Shown one piece after another: positions 1 to 15,000 of a DNA stretch of 64,000 nucleotides (position 1 is its first letter; each line of letters starts with the position of its first letter). Under the pieces are notes generated by a model. That model saw only the letters and a program-made list of their open reading frames with translations, searched no databases and was not told the DNA's origin. The DNA comes from Dermatophagoides farinae. Taxonomy: Eukaryota > Arthropoda > Arachnida > Sarcoptiformes > Pyroglyphidae. The stretch covers positions 7,068,001-7,132,000 of the forward strand of contig NC_134678.1 in NCBI RefSeq assembly GCF_024713945.1, written 5' to 3'. A program made the translations under genes and the position numbers.

Positions 1-3000
1 CCGGTCATATTGAATGGGCATTTACAATAGAAACCATTAGTCAAATCAATACAGGTTGCCGATGGTGGACATGATGTAGGGAGACAATCGATAATATCTT
101 CTTCACAATTTTGTCCAGTAAAACCGGGCGGACAAATACAATCATAAGTACCGTCATAATTATCTTGACAGGTTGCACCATTCTGGCATCGTTTTTCATC
201 ACAAACATGATATTCATATTGACATCCAATCCCGGTATATTTTGCCGGACATGAGCAATTAAGTCCAGAACCATAATCTTGACACATGCCATGATTTTGA
301 CATGGGTTACCAATGCAACGTTGCGGAGCTGTTTGACATCTTTTTCCATCCGTACCAGATGGACAAACACAGAAATAATCCTAAAAAAAAGAACGAATGA
401 TTATAAATTATTTGACAATTGAAAAATCAAACCTGAAATAGATCAACACATCGAGCATTATTATGACATGGTGATGAATCACACATTCCAACATCTTTTT
501 CACATCGAGGTCCATTCCATCCAAGCGGACAATTACATCGATAACTATTGATTTGATCGACACAAGTTCCTCCATTAAAACAAGGTGATGACGAACATTC
601 ATCGATGTTTGTTTCGCAAAGTTCACCACCGAATCCTTCATGACATTGGCATTTGTAAGCATTGTCCATATCGATACAACGTTCAGTTCCAAGTGGTGAA
701 CATGGGTTAGAAACACATTCATCAACTTCCGCTTCACATTGAAGACCAACGAATCCCGGTTTACACTGACATCTAAATCCTATCGATTGATCTAGACATG
801 TTCCACCATTTTGGCACGGACTAGATTCACATGCATCGATTTCATGTTGACATCTAGATCCAGTGAATGAGTTTGGATCACAAACACATCGATAGCCATC
901 GATAAGATCAACACATTCGGCATCATTTTCACAAGGTGATGAAGCACATTCATTGGTATTGATTTCACATCGTGTGCCATTCCAACCAGGTTCGCAAACA
1001 CATTCATGATAGAATAGTCGATCAACGCATAGACCATGAATACAAGGATTTGTGGCACATAAATCAATTTTATCTTCACATCGTTTTCCGGTGAATCCCG
1101 GTGGACAATCACATTTGAAATCATTGACAAGATCAGTACATTGAGCACCAAGCAAACATGGATCATCGGCACAGTCATCAATGTTTGTTTGACAATGTGT
1201 TCCAGTCCAGCCAGCTGGACATCGACAATGATAACGTCCCTAAAAGGAGAGATTTCAAAATTATCAATCAACAAAATGACAAGAAAGAATCAATCTTACC
1301 TGTAACAATGGAATACAAATGGCATCATTCTCACAAGGTGATGGATTATTCGAACAAGGATTGACAGTAATGTTACAATTATGGCCTTCATAACCAGTTC
1401 GACAAAGACAATTGATGTTGTTGATACCGGGAAGATTCTGACACATGGCTTTTTCTGGACAACTATCCTGAAGACATTCTTCTTGTTCAACTTGACATTG
1501 TAAACCAGAAAATCCAGCTGGACAACGACAACTATAACCTTGAGGATGGTCGATACAAGTACCACCATTGAAGCATGGTTCTGATTGACATTCATCAATA
1601 TCGACTTCACAAGATTGTCCACTGAATCCGGCTGGACAATAACAATATGGTTCATGTTTATTCACAATACATAGACCACCATTCTGACATTGGATCGATG
1701 AACATTGACCTTGAACACAGGCTTCTTTTTTACGTTCACCTGGACGTAATGTCCGTTCACGTAATCTACATTCAATACATTTCGTTTGTCCTTCTTTTTC
1801 TTGATAATAATTAACCGGGCAAGGAGCACATGGTTCTAGACCGGTTTCAGAATAATGTCCAGGTGGACATTTGACTTTACATTCATTGATTGATTGAGCA
1901 CCCGGTCCATAGGTGAATGTATTGGCCACACATTTTTGACATTCTTTGAAACCTTCTTTTGGTGGTGTACCGGAATATGCATTAACTGGACACTGAAGAC
2001 AAGGCACCATACCAGTTGGTGAATATGTACCATGGCCACAAACTGGTACACATTCAGCAACGCTTTTACTTCCTTCGGATTTAGTATAGGTTCCTTCTGG
2101 ACATTGACGACATGATGGTTGACGAAGCATATCCTGATACCAGCCCAATGGACAAGGTAAACAAAGATTTGTATTGCTCGAAGCATAACTACCGGCTGGA
2201 CATTGTAAACATCGAGGAATTTTATTTCCACTTTTATCTTCGGTAGCATTTAATGGACTTAGAATTTCACCAGGTCGACAGGTGAAACCACGTTGAACAG
2301 ATGAACGAAGAGCCTATTGTTGAGAAATTGAATGAATTATATAATGATGTTAAAAAATATTTTATATACTCACAATTAATGATGGACAGGAGCCACCAAC
2401 TTGTTGAGTGGAAATATTCAACAATGGTTCAATGACAGCATAGGTACTGGGTACCATTAGATCAAAAATCAACGTCAATGTTGAACCACATAGATCGTAC
2501 AATGTTTTTTGACGATAATTTGGCTGAATTCGAAGCACATATTTGATTGATAATTCATTTGCATTTGGTTTAAGTGAAATGGTCGTATTGAAAAAATGAA
2601 CAGCCATATCGACATTGATAGCTGAACAACGTTGTGAAAGTAAATGATTAAGATTATCATAATAACTGGAAACATAATTGACATATGCCGACATGCATGA
2701 TGGTGGCGCAAATCCGCCGCTACGATATTCAATATTGGCCATAACATCATAGCTAGAATCATCCATTTCAGGTTCTGGTTCAGGAACACAATCCGGTATC
2801 ATATTATTTGGTTGCCAATGGCTACTTTCAGAACATTCATAAATTTTCAATGAATCACCATCGATAAAACGATATCCTTCCAAACATCTTGATGCACATT
2901 TATAGCCTGAATCCGTTCGACGACACATAATTTCACCGTTGGCTGGTTTGGTCAATGACCATGGAACACAAATGGCTGGTTGAACAGACACCTGAAAATG

Positions 3001-6000
3001 ACAAACAGCTTCATTTCCGAATCGATCAGTTGCCAGAACCGTAATATTGCGATATCCTTTAACAGGTATAAAATCCATTTCAGGAATCAAAGTAATTTGA
3101 ACTTCACCCGATTCATCAGTTGCATTGATTAATCGTCTTGTTTGATTGAAATTAATTTCATATGATTCCTGTTCTTCCACCAATTCGATTACGTATGATT
3201 GTGGACAATGAAGCATTGGTGGTGTTGTTTCTGGTAAGGTAATGTTCACCTGACAAATAGCAACATTTCCATCTGTATCATAGGCTCGATATTCAACACG
3301 GAGATCTTCCAATACAATCATTGGTGGTTTAAAACCAATCGGCAATACTTCAACTCTAGCTATGAATCCAGAGTTATCTATTGCAGTTGGAATCGTATAA
3401 TTAACAGGCATAATACCAGTTGGACCTCGATTAACAACAATCGGTGCTGTAGGACAATTCTGGAAACGAGGTGGTTCTTTATCCACACACAACGGGTGAC
3501 CATTATCGTAACCGAGAAGAATTTCATCTTTTTTATCTTCACAACCAAGTAATTCAAATTTTAAGCATGGATTTTTATGATATGCAACAATACCCAGAAT
3601 GATGTAACGAGCAACAACAGTAGCTGGTAAATTGATCACACTCAATTCACCATAATTACCCAATTCACTTAATGTTAGATTGAAATTTGGAAAATAGACA
3701 ACAAAATTTTCAGCTTCACGAACTTTATAGAAAAATCGAAGTTCAGTAGGACGGCCAACAACATCATTGGTGACAACACCTTTGACCAATAAAGCTTTGA
3801 TACGATAAACTTTTTTCAAATCTACCGTAACATAAGTGAATGGTTCATGTTGACCACACCAACCGGTAGCTGAATTTAGGCGAACTTTTGTTGCTTCATA
3901 ATTTGTACGTTGAGTGGTTGCATTGATTGCTGAATCTGGAATCAGTCCAGTGGAAAGACCAATCGGTTTGATTATTCGACAATCAGCACTTTTAACACAT
4001 GTAATTGGATCATTTGTATAGGGAACATAACCCGGCCGATCACAAGTAAAACGAACTTGAGTATTATGTTCAAAACTGGTTGCAATTTGTTGACCATCTG
4101 GTGGATGTCCAGGATCCGTACAAACAGGTCCTTCACAGCGAAGATCACCAAAATCCCAGTAGCCTTTTTCTGAACATCGAACTACATTATCATTACGATT
4201 TGTTTTTCCTGCCAATGTAAATGTATTTTCACAACCGAAAAAGAAACTCGACCTACAAATTTTATGGAAAAAATGCAAAAAAAAAACAAACAAACAAACA
4301 AGATTAATTACACATACATATTTAAACCTTGGGAAAATTTTAATAATTGCATACTTATAATGTGTATCCATATAATAACCATATGAAGCTCCATTTGATT
4401 CAGGTGGTTTTCCACAATCAATTTTCGGACAAGTGGGCAACGCTCCAGACAACCAAAAATCAGGCTTTCCATCTTTGGGATCATAATTACATTGACGATA
4501 ATGTGCATATGCAGTACCTTTATGTGGTCGACCATCTTCTTGACAAGTAACATTAGCCATACTTAGGAAGGGGATCAAATTATTTTCCATTGTTGATTCA
4601 TATTGTAGTTTTAATCCTTGAGCCGGATCATCAGATATGATTGGACATTGTGCATAAACACATTGTGGTGTTGTACCGTTCCAAAGTCCATTCGATCCAC
4701 AGGCCAATGAACGTTGTCCTTGCAATACATATCCAAAATCACAATTGAATGTAATAATATCGTTATAATGATAATTTTCACGTAAAGTCAATATTTTTCC
4801 ATTTTCAGGTGCCTGTAAATTTGGACATTGTTTTGGAACACATGTTTTGTTGATACGATAAACATCACCATCTCTAAGACCGGTTTCGGTCATTGGAATA
4901 AAATATCCAGCCGTTCCATTTGATGTATAGAGTTCATAGCCAACATTACAATGACAAGAAAAACCACCCGGTGAATTGACACATCGTTGATCACAGCCAC
5001 CATTACGATCAAGACATTCATTGATGTCGAAACAATCTTGACGTGTACAGCCCATAAGTTCGAAACGCATACAGGGGGCAACAGCAAATTCAATAATCAT
5101 TACGCGAATATATCGTACTTCCAATGGTATTGGAAGATTTACAATCGACAATCCTGATCCCCCATTAGGAGCTAATCTGAATTGTAATGGTCGTCCTGAT
5201 ATGTCGGAATAGTCACGGAATAAATCAGTTAAATCATCAGCATATTGTAGTCGTATTGTAAGCGGATAAGCTTGTGATCCATCAAGTCTTTGTACGGATT
5301 GTATGCGTAATCCTCGAATCACGATCGGAGCTTTAAGATCTACTTGGACCCAATTTTCACCAATCCTAGGCGATGCACCACACCAACCAAAATGTGTACT
5401 ACGTGGTATCGTATCCAAACGAATATCAGATTTTTTATATCCTGGTTCAGTACTTGATACACGTATGGATGAATCTGGAATTGCACCCGTAGTAAGGCCA
5501 AGATCCGATACAGGGCGACAATTAAGATTCGGTTCAAAACCTTGTTTACATTTACAGAAAAATCCACCATCAGTGTTTGTACAAATTGTTGAGGAAATAT
5601 CACATGCTGAGTTTCCCGGTGAACATTCATCAATGTCTACACATATCGGTATACCAGTGAATGATTGATTACTTGAACATTTAATAATCGAAGAACCTTC
5701 AAGTCGATAACCTCGATTGCAGAAAACTCGTGATTCATCTTCAAAATAAAAATCTCGATCAGCATCGTTAGTGGCAAGATAACCATTTTTGATTTCTGGC
5801 AATATTGGACATTTAGCTCTTTCACAAACTGGTGGCAAACCAGACCATTGACCAATGGATGTACAAACAACCACAGGTACACCACGACGATGATAGCCAT
5901 TTTCACATTCAAATCGTATAATTGTTCCATAGCTACGATTCACTGAACCGGCCATTATTGTTTGTATAGCACGTGGTGTTTCCGATATCGGTGGACATGA

Positions 6001-9000
6001 TGATGCTAAACAAATGGGTAACTTTCCCCATTTACCGTCTTCACCACAACGAATCGATTCAGTACGTTGATTCGATGGAAAAGCAAAACCTTTAATAAAA
6101 ATGGTAGTGATGAGAAAAATAATTAGCCAAAAAATCAATCAAGCGAGAAAAATGAAAAACTTACCAGCATAACATTGATAAGTGGCAATACCACGATAAG
6201 TAACATTTGTTGCATCCACAGCAAAACCATTGTCAATCTGTGGTACTGGACCACAATATCGTTCCTGACAATTGGGTATAGTATCCAATGACCATTTTCC
6301 ACCCATTAAACATTCAGTTTCTAATTTCAAAACACCAGTGCTAAATTCTTGACCAACTGGACAAGTGAACACTACTTTCGATCCAAACATTGATCCACGT
6401 TCCGATGCGATAGCATTTTTTCCGATCGTCAATGGTGAACAATCAGCTGAAAAATTTGCCGACCATCCTCGTGCAGCTTTCATGGCATTCGTTTTGAATA
6501 GCAATAACATTCGACCAGAAGATGCGGTCAAAGTTAAACCAGTTGGTTTAGTTTTTGTTCCAAAACCACGGCTTGGATGTAGAGGAACCGCTGTAGATGA
6601 ATCTAATCCATCATATATTTGTAATATATCTTCATTGGTTACACCAAATTCATTGAAAACAATCGATACAGATCCTTCGGCCGGTTTTTCGCGTGAAATA
6701 TGATAGATACAGTTCTGATTTGTTGGATAATTTGTCACACCAAAAGCTGGTGATGTGACCACACCTTTATCGGACAATAAATTTATTTCACAACCAGCTT
6801 TATAACGGATAGAGAATCCTTTTCGTGAATGTACGCCAAAATTTGAATGGAAATAAATGTAAACAGAATTTCCTGTCGAAACTATATAACGATCGTGTGA
6901 TTTACTCAACTCTATTGTCATATTGCCACTAAAACGACTAAGTGGTGAACTTTTCGATGTTAAACCATCACGAATGAGTAGAAAATCGGTATCCGGTTCT
7001 AAATCTAATTCGGTCACCTCCAATGTGATTGTTTTACCTTGACTTGCCGTTATAACATAAACACATTCAAGACCACCAGGATAATAATTTGGATATTGTG
7101 GTGAATTGATAAATTGAGCAAAGGTTTGTGCTGTGAATTCACCACCACATTTTAATGGTTCAGTTTTCCATGATGCACGAAAACCTCGTTTCTCTACCGA
7201 AGCATCGGAACGAAATTTGATTATCATTAGATTACTGCCAGTAGTGAATGCACGAGCCGATATGTTTTGTATGCCGGACAATGTAGCCAATGTTGTGCTT
7301 GTCTCTTCAGTACGACCACCGACTAGAATCTGTACTTGGTCGAAATTATTTTCCGTATCAAATTCTGAGAATTGTAAAATCATTCCCGATCCAATTGGTC
7401 CTTCTAATGTCCATTTACAATCACTGTTTGGATCATATTTGTTCGGATAATTTGGTGATATCACTTTATCACCGGAACTTTGTAGATAATAATTACATTT
7501 TCGTGGACAATCCATTTCATCTGAACGATCTTCACAATCATCATCACCATCACATTTCCATGCATTGTTTATACATTTTCCATTACTACAATGATATGAA
7601 CCAGTAGGACATGTTATTTTCTGACAAACGAATGGCAAAAGATCTTCACATTCGGCTAATGACCATACACTTTGTGGTGCATCACCATTCGATGTATGTT
7701 CACCGATTACAGTTGCTCGTACACATTGACCATCATCAACATTCGGTTGATCATAGGCCCAAAAACCAACATATTTACTAACAAAACGTCCACTTGCCGA
7801 TTCAATTGTATTTGTTGATAATTGATCAATCGATTCAAAACCAATCCAAAATGAGCGACCATCATCGCCAGCCTCACGTAGACTAGCTTCAGCTAATGCA
7901 GCGGTAAAATTGTTTTGTGTGAAATCACTGATCAACACTAATTCACTGCCATATCTGTAAAAAAAACAACGAAAACAAGAAAAAAGAGAAATATTAAAAA
8001 ACCGGCTTTAGAAAAAAAAAATGTTCGGGAATTTCAAACAAACCGAAAATAAAATCAAAAAAAAAAAAAAAAAAAAAAACAAAACAAGACAAAACAAGCT
8101 TAAGGCTATTTATTGACCCCGAAACGAAATAAAAAAAAAACAGAAAAAAACACAAACATTAGACATTTGTGAAATTCAATCATCAATTTAATAATCAACA
8201 ATTTGAATGTGGAAAATATAAATAAATGAAAAGTGATAATGAATGTAAAAGTATCATCATGGAAAACAAGACAAAAAAAAATGAAAAATGAAAATCAAAT
8301 TGGAATAAACAACCAAAAATGAAGATAAAGATAATTAAAAAAAAAGAGAAAACAACAAAACAACAAGTGAGACTAGTCTTCTACTTATAGAGATTATTAT
8401 AAACCATCATCATCATGTCTTTAGGTCAAAATATTTCATATTTAGATATATACACATACACATATATTTATGGTTATTATAATTATCATCATCATTATCA
8501 TTGTTGTTGGTGTAGTTGTATGGCCACAGAAAAAAAAATCTACACTATAGTATTTTTCAATTGATTTTCATATAAACGATTAATAATCATAATATAATGA
8601 CGATGAAAAAAAAGGTTTAAAAGGTTTTATTCAAAAATACATTACATGCCCTAATAATTCGATCATCAACAACCAATACCACATAATTATATACACACAT
8701 ATGAAGATGATGATAATGATAATATTTTCAATCAATCGGTGAATCCAAATCCAGTGAATGAAAATAAAAATTGATAATCATCATCAAGTTTTCAATCATT
8801 TTGTATGTGACCTAAACAGGATAGCTAAAATATTTGAAAATGAAATTTTAAAATTTTTATTTTTTTTTCAATTCAAAAAAAAAACACCACACACAACAAT
8901 AAGATTTCAAGGTGATATGATGTGGTGTGTGTGTGTGTGTGAAAACGAGATTGGATAAAATCATCGTTATATCACCACACACAACTATCCATTGACTTTA

Positions 9001-12000
9001 TAGCCAAACATTGATCATTTTTTATGAGTGTGTGTGTTAAACGTGTGGAACAACAATAAATAAATAAATAAATGAAAAACCAAAAAAAAAACTAATAAAA
9101 TCAAAAGTGGCCTGGCCATTCATTCAATTCCACAAGCCACGTCACACCACACCTTGATGTATTGAGCGCGTAACTGGATTATTTTTTTTCAATTTTCGCT
9201 CCATTTGTGGATCATGTATGTAATTGTTATTTGGTCATATTAGTCATAAACAAAACAAGAAAAAAAAACAAATTATATTCACGTAGATCTATGGCCCATA
9301 TATATAAAAAAAACGAATGAATAAAAAAAAACTTACTTTATTTGTCAAATAAATATAAAAACATCCTACACAAAAATAATGGACCAAAGAAGCGAATAAC
9401 CGAATCCGAAACAAGAACACAAACATCTTGAATCTGACAAATCTTTCTATCTAGACAAGGAAAAATCAGAATGTTTTCACTCTGTATGTGTGTGTAGGAT
9501 GATTTTGAAATCGTTTTTTTTCAAAACGAAAAAAAATTGAAATAAAAACACAAAAAAAAGAAAGCGAAATCAACCAAAAAAAAAAAAAAGGATTTTTTCC
9601 ACCATCACCACCACCACCACCATCCACAAACCTAACTGAATTTAATCAATGTGACTAAATGTTGACTTGAAGTCAAAAAATTTGTATCGATGCATTGTAA
9701 AATGACCATTAAAATACTATTTAGATTAGACAATGGAATAAAAGAATAGAAGAAACAAAAAAAAAAAAAAGAAAGAAAGAGTTGATGACATCTAGTTCTT
9801 GATCATTACGGTCATCATCATCATGGCCAACGATTTATATTGTACTTCATCGTGCTGAATTATTTTTTTTTTTGCTAACCAAAAAAAAAATTAACTTCCT
9901 GTTATTCTTCTTATCTATCTTGAATATAATCATTATTATTATCATTTGGTCGTCTTTATCATCCTTGACAATAGAGACAGGGAGAGATTGGAGGTTGGCT
10001 CTCTGTAAGTTTGTGATTGGTGAAAATTGGTATTTGAATTGTATTTTCATTCATTGTTCATCATGTCGTCATCATTATCAAAAATGGTTTTTTTTTCTTT
10101 TATGATTGTTATTTGACAGAATCGATTTTTTTTTGTATTTTTTAGCTATAAAATAACCACACAAACACAATGGAAAGACAGGTAGTTGATGATGATGTAT
10201 AAGTAAAAAATTATGCATTTAATACATACACATTGATGGCTTGTTATGCCATAAAAGTGATCATTACCGATCATCATCATCATCATCATTATCATCAATG
10301 ATCGACCTTTAAAAGGAATTGAGAAAAAAAATTTTTGATCCAAATTTACCAGGATAGTCGACCTTGTTTTAATAATCATCATCATCATCATTTTCCTTAA
10401 GGTTAAAACACACACAGACACACAAACAGTTAAAAGGTAGGGATAAAAAAAATATCAAAACCCCCTAAAGGTTTTAAATGTCCATCATATTTTGTTGATG
10501 ATGGTCATCATCACGCGGAAACAATGACGATGATGATGATGATGATAACCATAAAGAGGTGTTGGTCTTTAAATTTTCGTTTTTTTTGCCTTTAATAGAC
10601 TATTCGGTTTATTCACGATCACGAATCAGACATAATCATCATCATCAATGAACATCAATTTGAAATGTTTCATTCAATGTTTAAAGACTTGTTTAACTGG
10701 ATTAGTCTAATTATGCACATAGACTAACACACACACTATTACGATATTGAAATCACATTCAAGTTCTGATCAAAACTGGTGATCAAAGAAAATTGTATAA
10801 ACAAGAGAAAAAAAACAAGTCATTTCTCATTGACCTAAAAGGAGAGTTTGTGATCATTACCATCACAGCATACATCATTCATCTATTCGTTCAAATATCG
10901 ATATACCGTTATATCGAAGATTGGTCGGCCAATAGACCGGTGTAACTCTAAAAATAATTTACTTAAAATATATGAGATGATGTTTAAGCTTATAACATAG
11001 TTACTTGATTACCAAAAGAATGTAAATAAGAAGAAGCTTAAGGTTGAGGTCAGTTATGTGGCCATCGGCCATATAAGCAACATCAAACATCATCATCCAC
11101 ATTATGCATCATGGTAAGCTAAAACTTTATTCAAGTTGAAAAATATTTTTTTCCCCTTTTTTTACATCTCTATTTCTCTGCCTCACTAGCTCTTATTATT
11201 ATCTCTAGTAGTATTTATTAATACCTGGCTTTACACATTATTAAATATTAATAGAATCGGATTATAATCAACATTCAAGTTTATTTCTAGCTAGCTAGTT
11301 GATTTCTATCTTCTTCATCTATTTCTCTAGGTGCAATATATAATTATATATAAAGCACTGATTTAATTTAAGATTACAAAAAAAGAATTTTTTTGTAAAA
11401 AAAAAAATTTTTAAACTTGAAAACAAACAAACAGAGTGGAAAATAAAATAAAATTTCCAGTAAAATAATTTTTTTTTCTCTCTCTCTGGATAATTAAAGT
11501 GATGATGGATGCAAAAAAATTCAAATCAATCAAATTATTTTGATAAAATCACGTAAATAAAAAAAACGTAGACAAGTGATGATTGATAGATTTGTAATCG
11601 TTCCTTTAAAAAAAAATTAATCGAAATTGACCTCGATTATTAACAAACAAACAAAAGATTGGCAAAAAAAAATTGGCCGATTTGATCATGATGTTTGAAT
11701 ATTATTATACTTCAATTTTTTTTTAATCAAAATTCATTTGAAGATTCAAGTGAAAAATACAGATTTATCATCGATTAAAATCAATGTTGATTGATCATCC
11801 AGAAAAAAAATTCAAGTGTTCAGCATACACAATAGGTGTGCATGATACGAATACTTGATATTCAAGAATAAAAAAAATCAGGATGAGGATCAACAAAAAA
11901 AAAAGAAATCATTGCCAATTTTTTTCCGTTATAATGATTAATGTCAATTGTAAACATTTAAAGGGTTAGAAGACAAACAGTGAAAAAATACTTACCGCCT

Positions 12001-15000
12001 ACAAATCTGTGCCGCTCTACGCCATGAATGACGTAGATTAAAAAAACGATAACAATAAATTCCTTCACGTCTCCAATCTAGATTATTTTTTTATGGAAAA
12101 AAAGGATGTTTTTCAAACACAAAAAAAAACAAACAAAAATAATTGCTTACCTTCAGGACAATGAAGAAAATTATCCGTACTGATTGTTTGTGACTAAATA
12201 GAAAAAGAGAAAAAAAACAATGTAGATTATCGATTATCAGAAACCGAAAATTCAATGTTTTTGTTTGTTTGTGTAATTTAAGGGCAAGTATTATTAAATG
12301 ATTGTTATTCGTAACTCATGGTCAATGTCATTGTTTCCATTTCCTATTGATTTGACCCAATGTCAAAAATTGAAAACTAAAAACAAAGTGCAAAACACAA
12401 TGGTCAAGAAAAATTTAATTAAATTTAATTATTTCTTTTCGTCGTCATCGTCGTCGTCGTTGTTGTTGTTGTTGTTTTAACTCTTAAATTGTGAATTTGA
12501 TAAATTAATTTTGTCTCATTCTCAACTTTACAAATCAAATACAGTAATTGTTTTGGACGACAAAAATTAAAACCGGGACAAGTTTCAAATGGAACAAAAA
12601 TGATTGGGCGTCCGTCATATGGCAAAACTATTGCTGTTTTGTATTTACAAAACAAAAAAACTCACAAATATTAATGGACAGAAAAAAAACGAAAAAGAAA
12701 CATATATAATTGAGCAAAATAGAATAAAAAAAATAATACACACATGCAGCGAACATAACTTTACTAATGACTTGTTCATTCACTCAGTAAAGTTAGCCAG
12801 TTCATTCAGTCATTATCATATCCAGGAGCCCTATCATCACAATCATCATGATCATTTGAATTCAAAATGAAAGAAAAAAAATCAGTGATGATTTTCTGAA
12901 AAAGATATTCTTCCCAACACAGACACAAAGTAAATGGCATCATATCGTTTTATCCATTGAGGGATAAAAAAAAATCAGACACACAAAGAAGTAAATGGAC
13001 ATAAAGATGAGAATAAACAACAGCATTATAATGATGATGATGATAGTCATCGAAAAATGATGATTCAAGTATTAATATCATATAACAGAAGAAAAAAAGC
13101 TTTTTTCTGTATCGAATCAATCAATCTATGGGAGAGATCTTTACAACAAAAAAAAAATAAGTTTCAATCACCCAAATGTATGAGAATATCAATCTAAACG
13201 AAACGAAAAAAAAATTTCATGGCATAAATCACCATTTTAGCTAGAAAAAAAACAACAACAATCCAGTGACGACGATCTACAACAAAGGTCATTGTCGTTA
13301 GATGATCATCATCCATCGAATCATTCGAACCATAACATCTAACCGTGTTCATCCAACAAACAGAAAAAGACTTGAAAAAAAAATTTAATCAAAAAAAAAT
13401 ATTGTGATGACAAGTGTCAAACATTTCAATATTGATTTTAAATTGTTTTCAAAATTTCATGTCAATAAATATCCAGGTGTGATGATCACATTCATCAAAA
13501 ACAAAAAAAAAATTTTTTTTTGACAGTAAATTAAAATGATGCTCTTATTATTCTCTAAATAGATTTGATGCATATCTAATTGGTTAAAATATTCCTAAAT
13601 ATGGTGTGCCAAGAACAATGGATCACCACCAGCAACAATAACAACAACGACCATTTGGACATTATCATCGCCCATCATCTACGAGATCATCATCATCATT
13701 ATTATAATAAACGGTTTCAAGTAAATAAACCAAAGAATGGCGTTGACGCGTGCAACAGCACAAATTTTAAATGAAAAAAAAAGAAAAGAAAATCTGTTTT
13801 CATTTCCATGAATGAATAAATCAAGATTGAATGAGATGAAAAGTAAAAAAAAAAGAAAGACAGAAAAACATCAAAGGACATCTATTCATCTATTCATTTC
13901 ATTTCAATCGTTTTTTTATGAATGAAATAAAATAAATGGGAGAGACAGGTAGGCTATTCAGAAATGATGAAAAATTCATCTATAAATAGTCAACAGCAAC
14001 AACAACAACAACAACAAACAAACAAAAAAAACGAAATGAAAAACAAATCAACTTGATGATGACGAATTCAAATTTACTCATTCATTGTTAGCGCCGTCAT
14101 CGTTGTTAAATTGAACAAATCAACAAACAAAAAAAAAGATGAAATAAAAATAAAAATGATTGTGTGTGTAATGATTGACCAAAAAAGGGTTGATGTTTTC
14201 TTCTTCTTTTTCTTTTTTCGGCAGTCGGTGTGATTACCGTTCTTTATACACTTGTTGTATAATAATAAATAAATACACCAAGATTATTTGCAATTTGTTT
14301 TTTTTTTATTTTCAAAAAAGTCCATTATCGATACAACAACAAAAAAACGATCAGGAAATTTTCGATGAAAATCAATGCTGTCAACAACAACAACAACAAC
14401 AATTCCAGGAACCAAATACGAATATAATTACAAATGAAAAAAAATTCGATTTTCTTTCTGTCATTTCAACAACAAAAAAAACAATGAAACAATATAATTG
14501 GATTCTTTTGATTAACAAAAGTTTCACATACGGAAATATTTTTCTTTCTCATCACATCAACGGATCTTAAATATACACACATATGGCAATAGAAACACAC
14601 ATGTGTCTTCATAATGTTTATGTAGTCAACCCTTTTTCATTTCAATCACATCATTATCATCATGGTAATCATTACTTGATCCGTTATGCATAAAAATGTA
14701 ATTAATAGACCATCAGACCTATTTTTCTTTAACCACCAGATATCATATACACTGTGATCAAATACAATTTTCATTAACAAAAAAAAAGAAGAAAAAAATC
14801 TATGATCCATTTACCATTATCCATTACATTAAAAACAGAAAATTTTCATAATATTTATTTCCACCAGACTAATTATCCAGGGATGATCATCATGATGGTT
14901 GTCCTTCATAAATTCACGAATAAATCAATTGATTACAATCATGGTAAAAAGAAAGAGAGAGAGAGAGAGAAAAAAAATCGAGATCGTTTCGTATAATAAA

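Noticed and set aside
4253-4354. In-frame hydrophobic stretch inside the uif sushi region, resembling a membrane segment
   Set aside because: It is a 102-bp intron that happens to stay open; removing it restores a normal sushi domain ([13 protein letters not shown]).
14320-14500. Plus-strand Gln/Asn-rich frame inside uif intron 1 ([11 protein letters not shown]...)
   Set aside because: CAA repeats produce such frames often in this genome; the acceptor is weak and no partner exon was seen.
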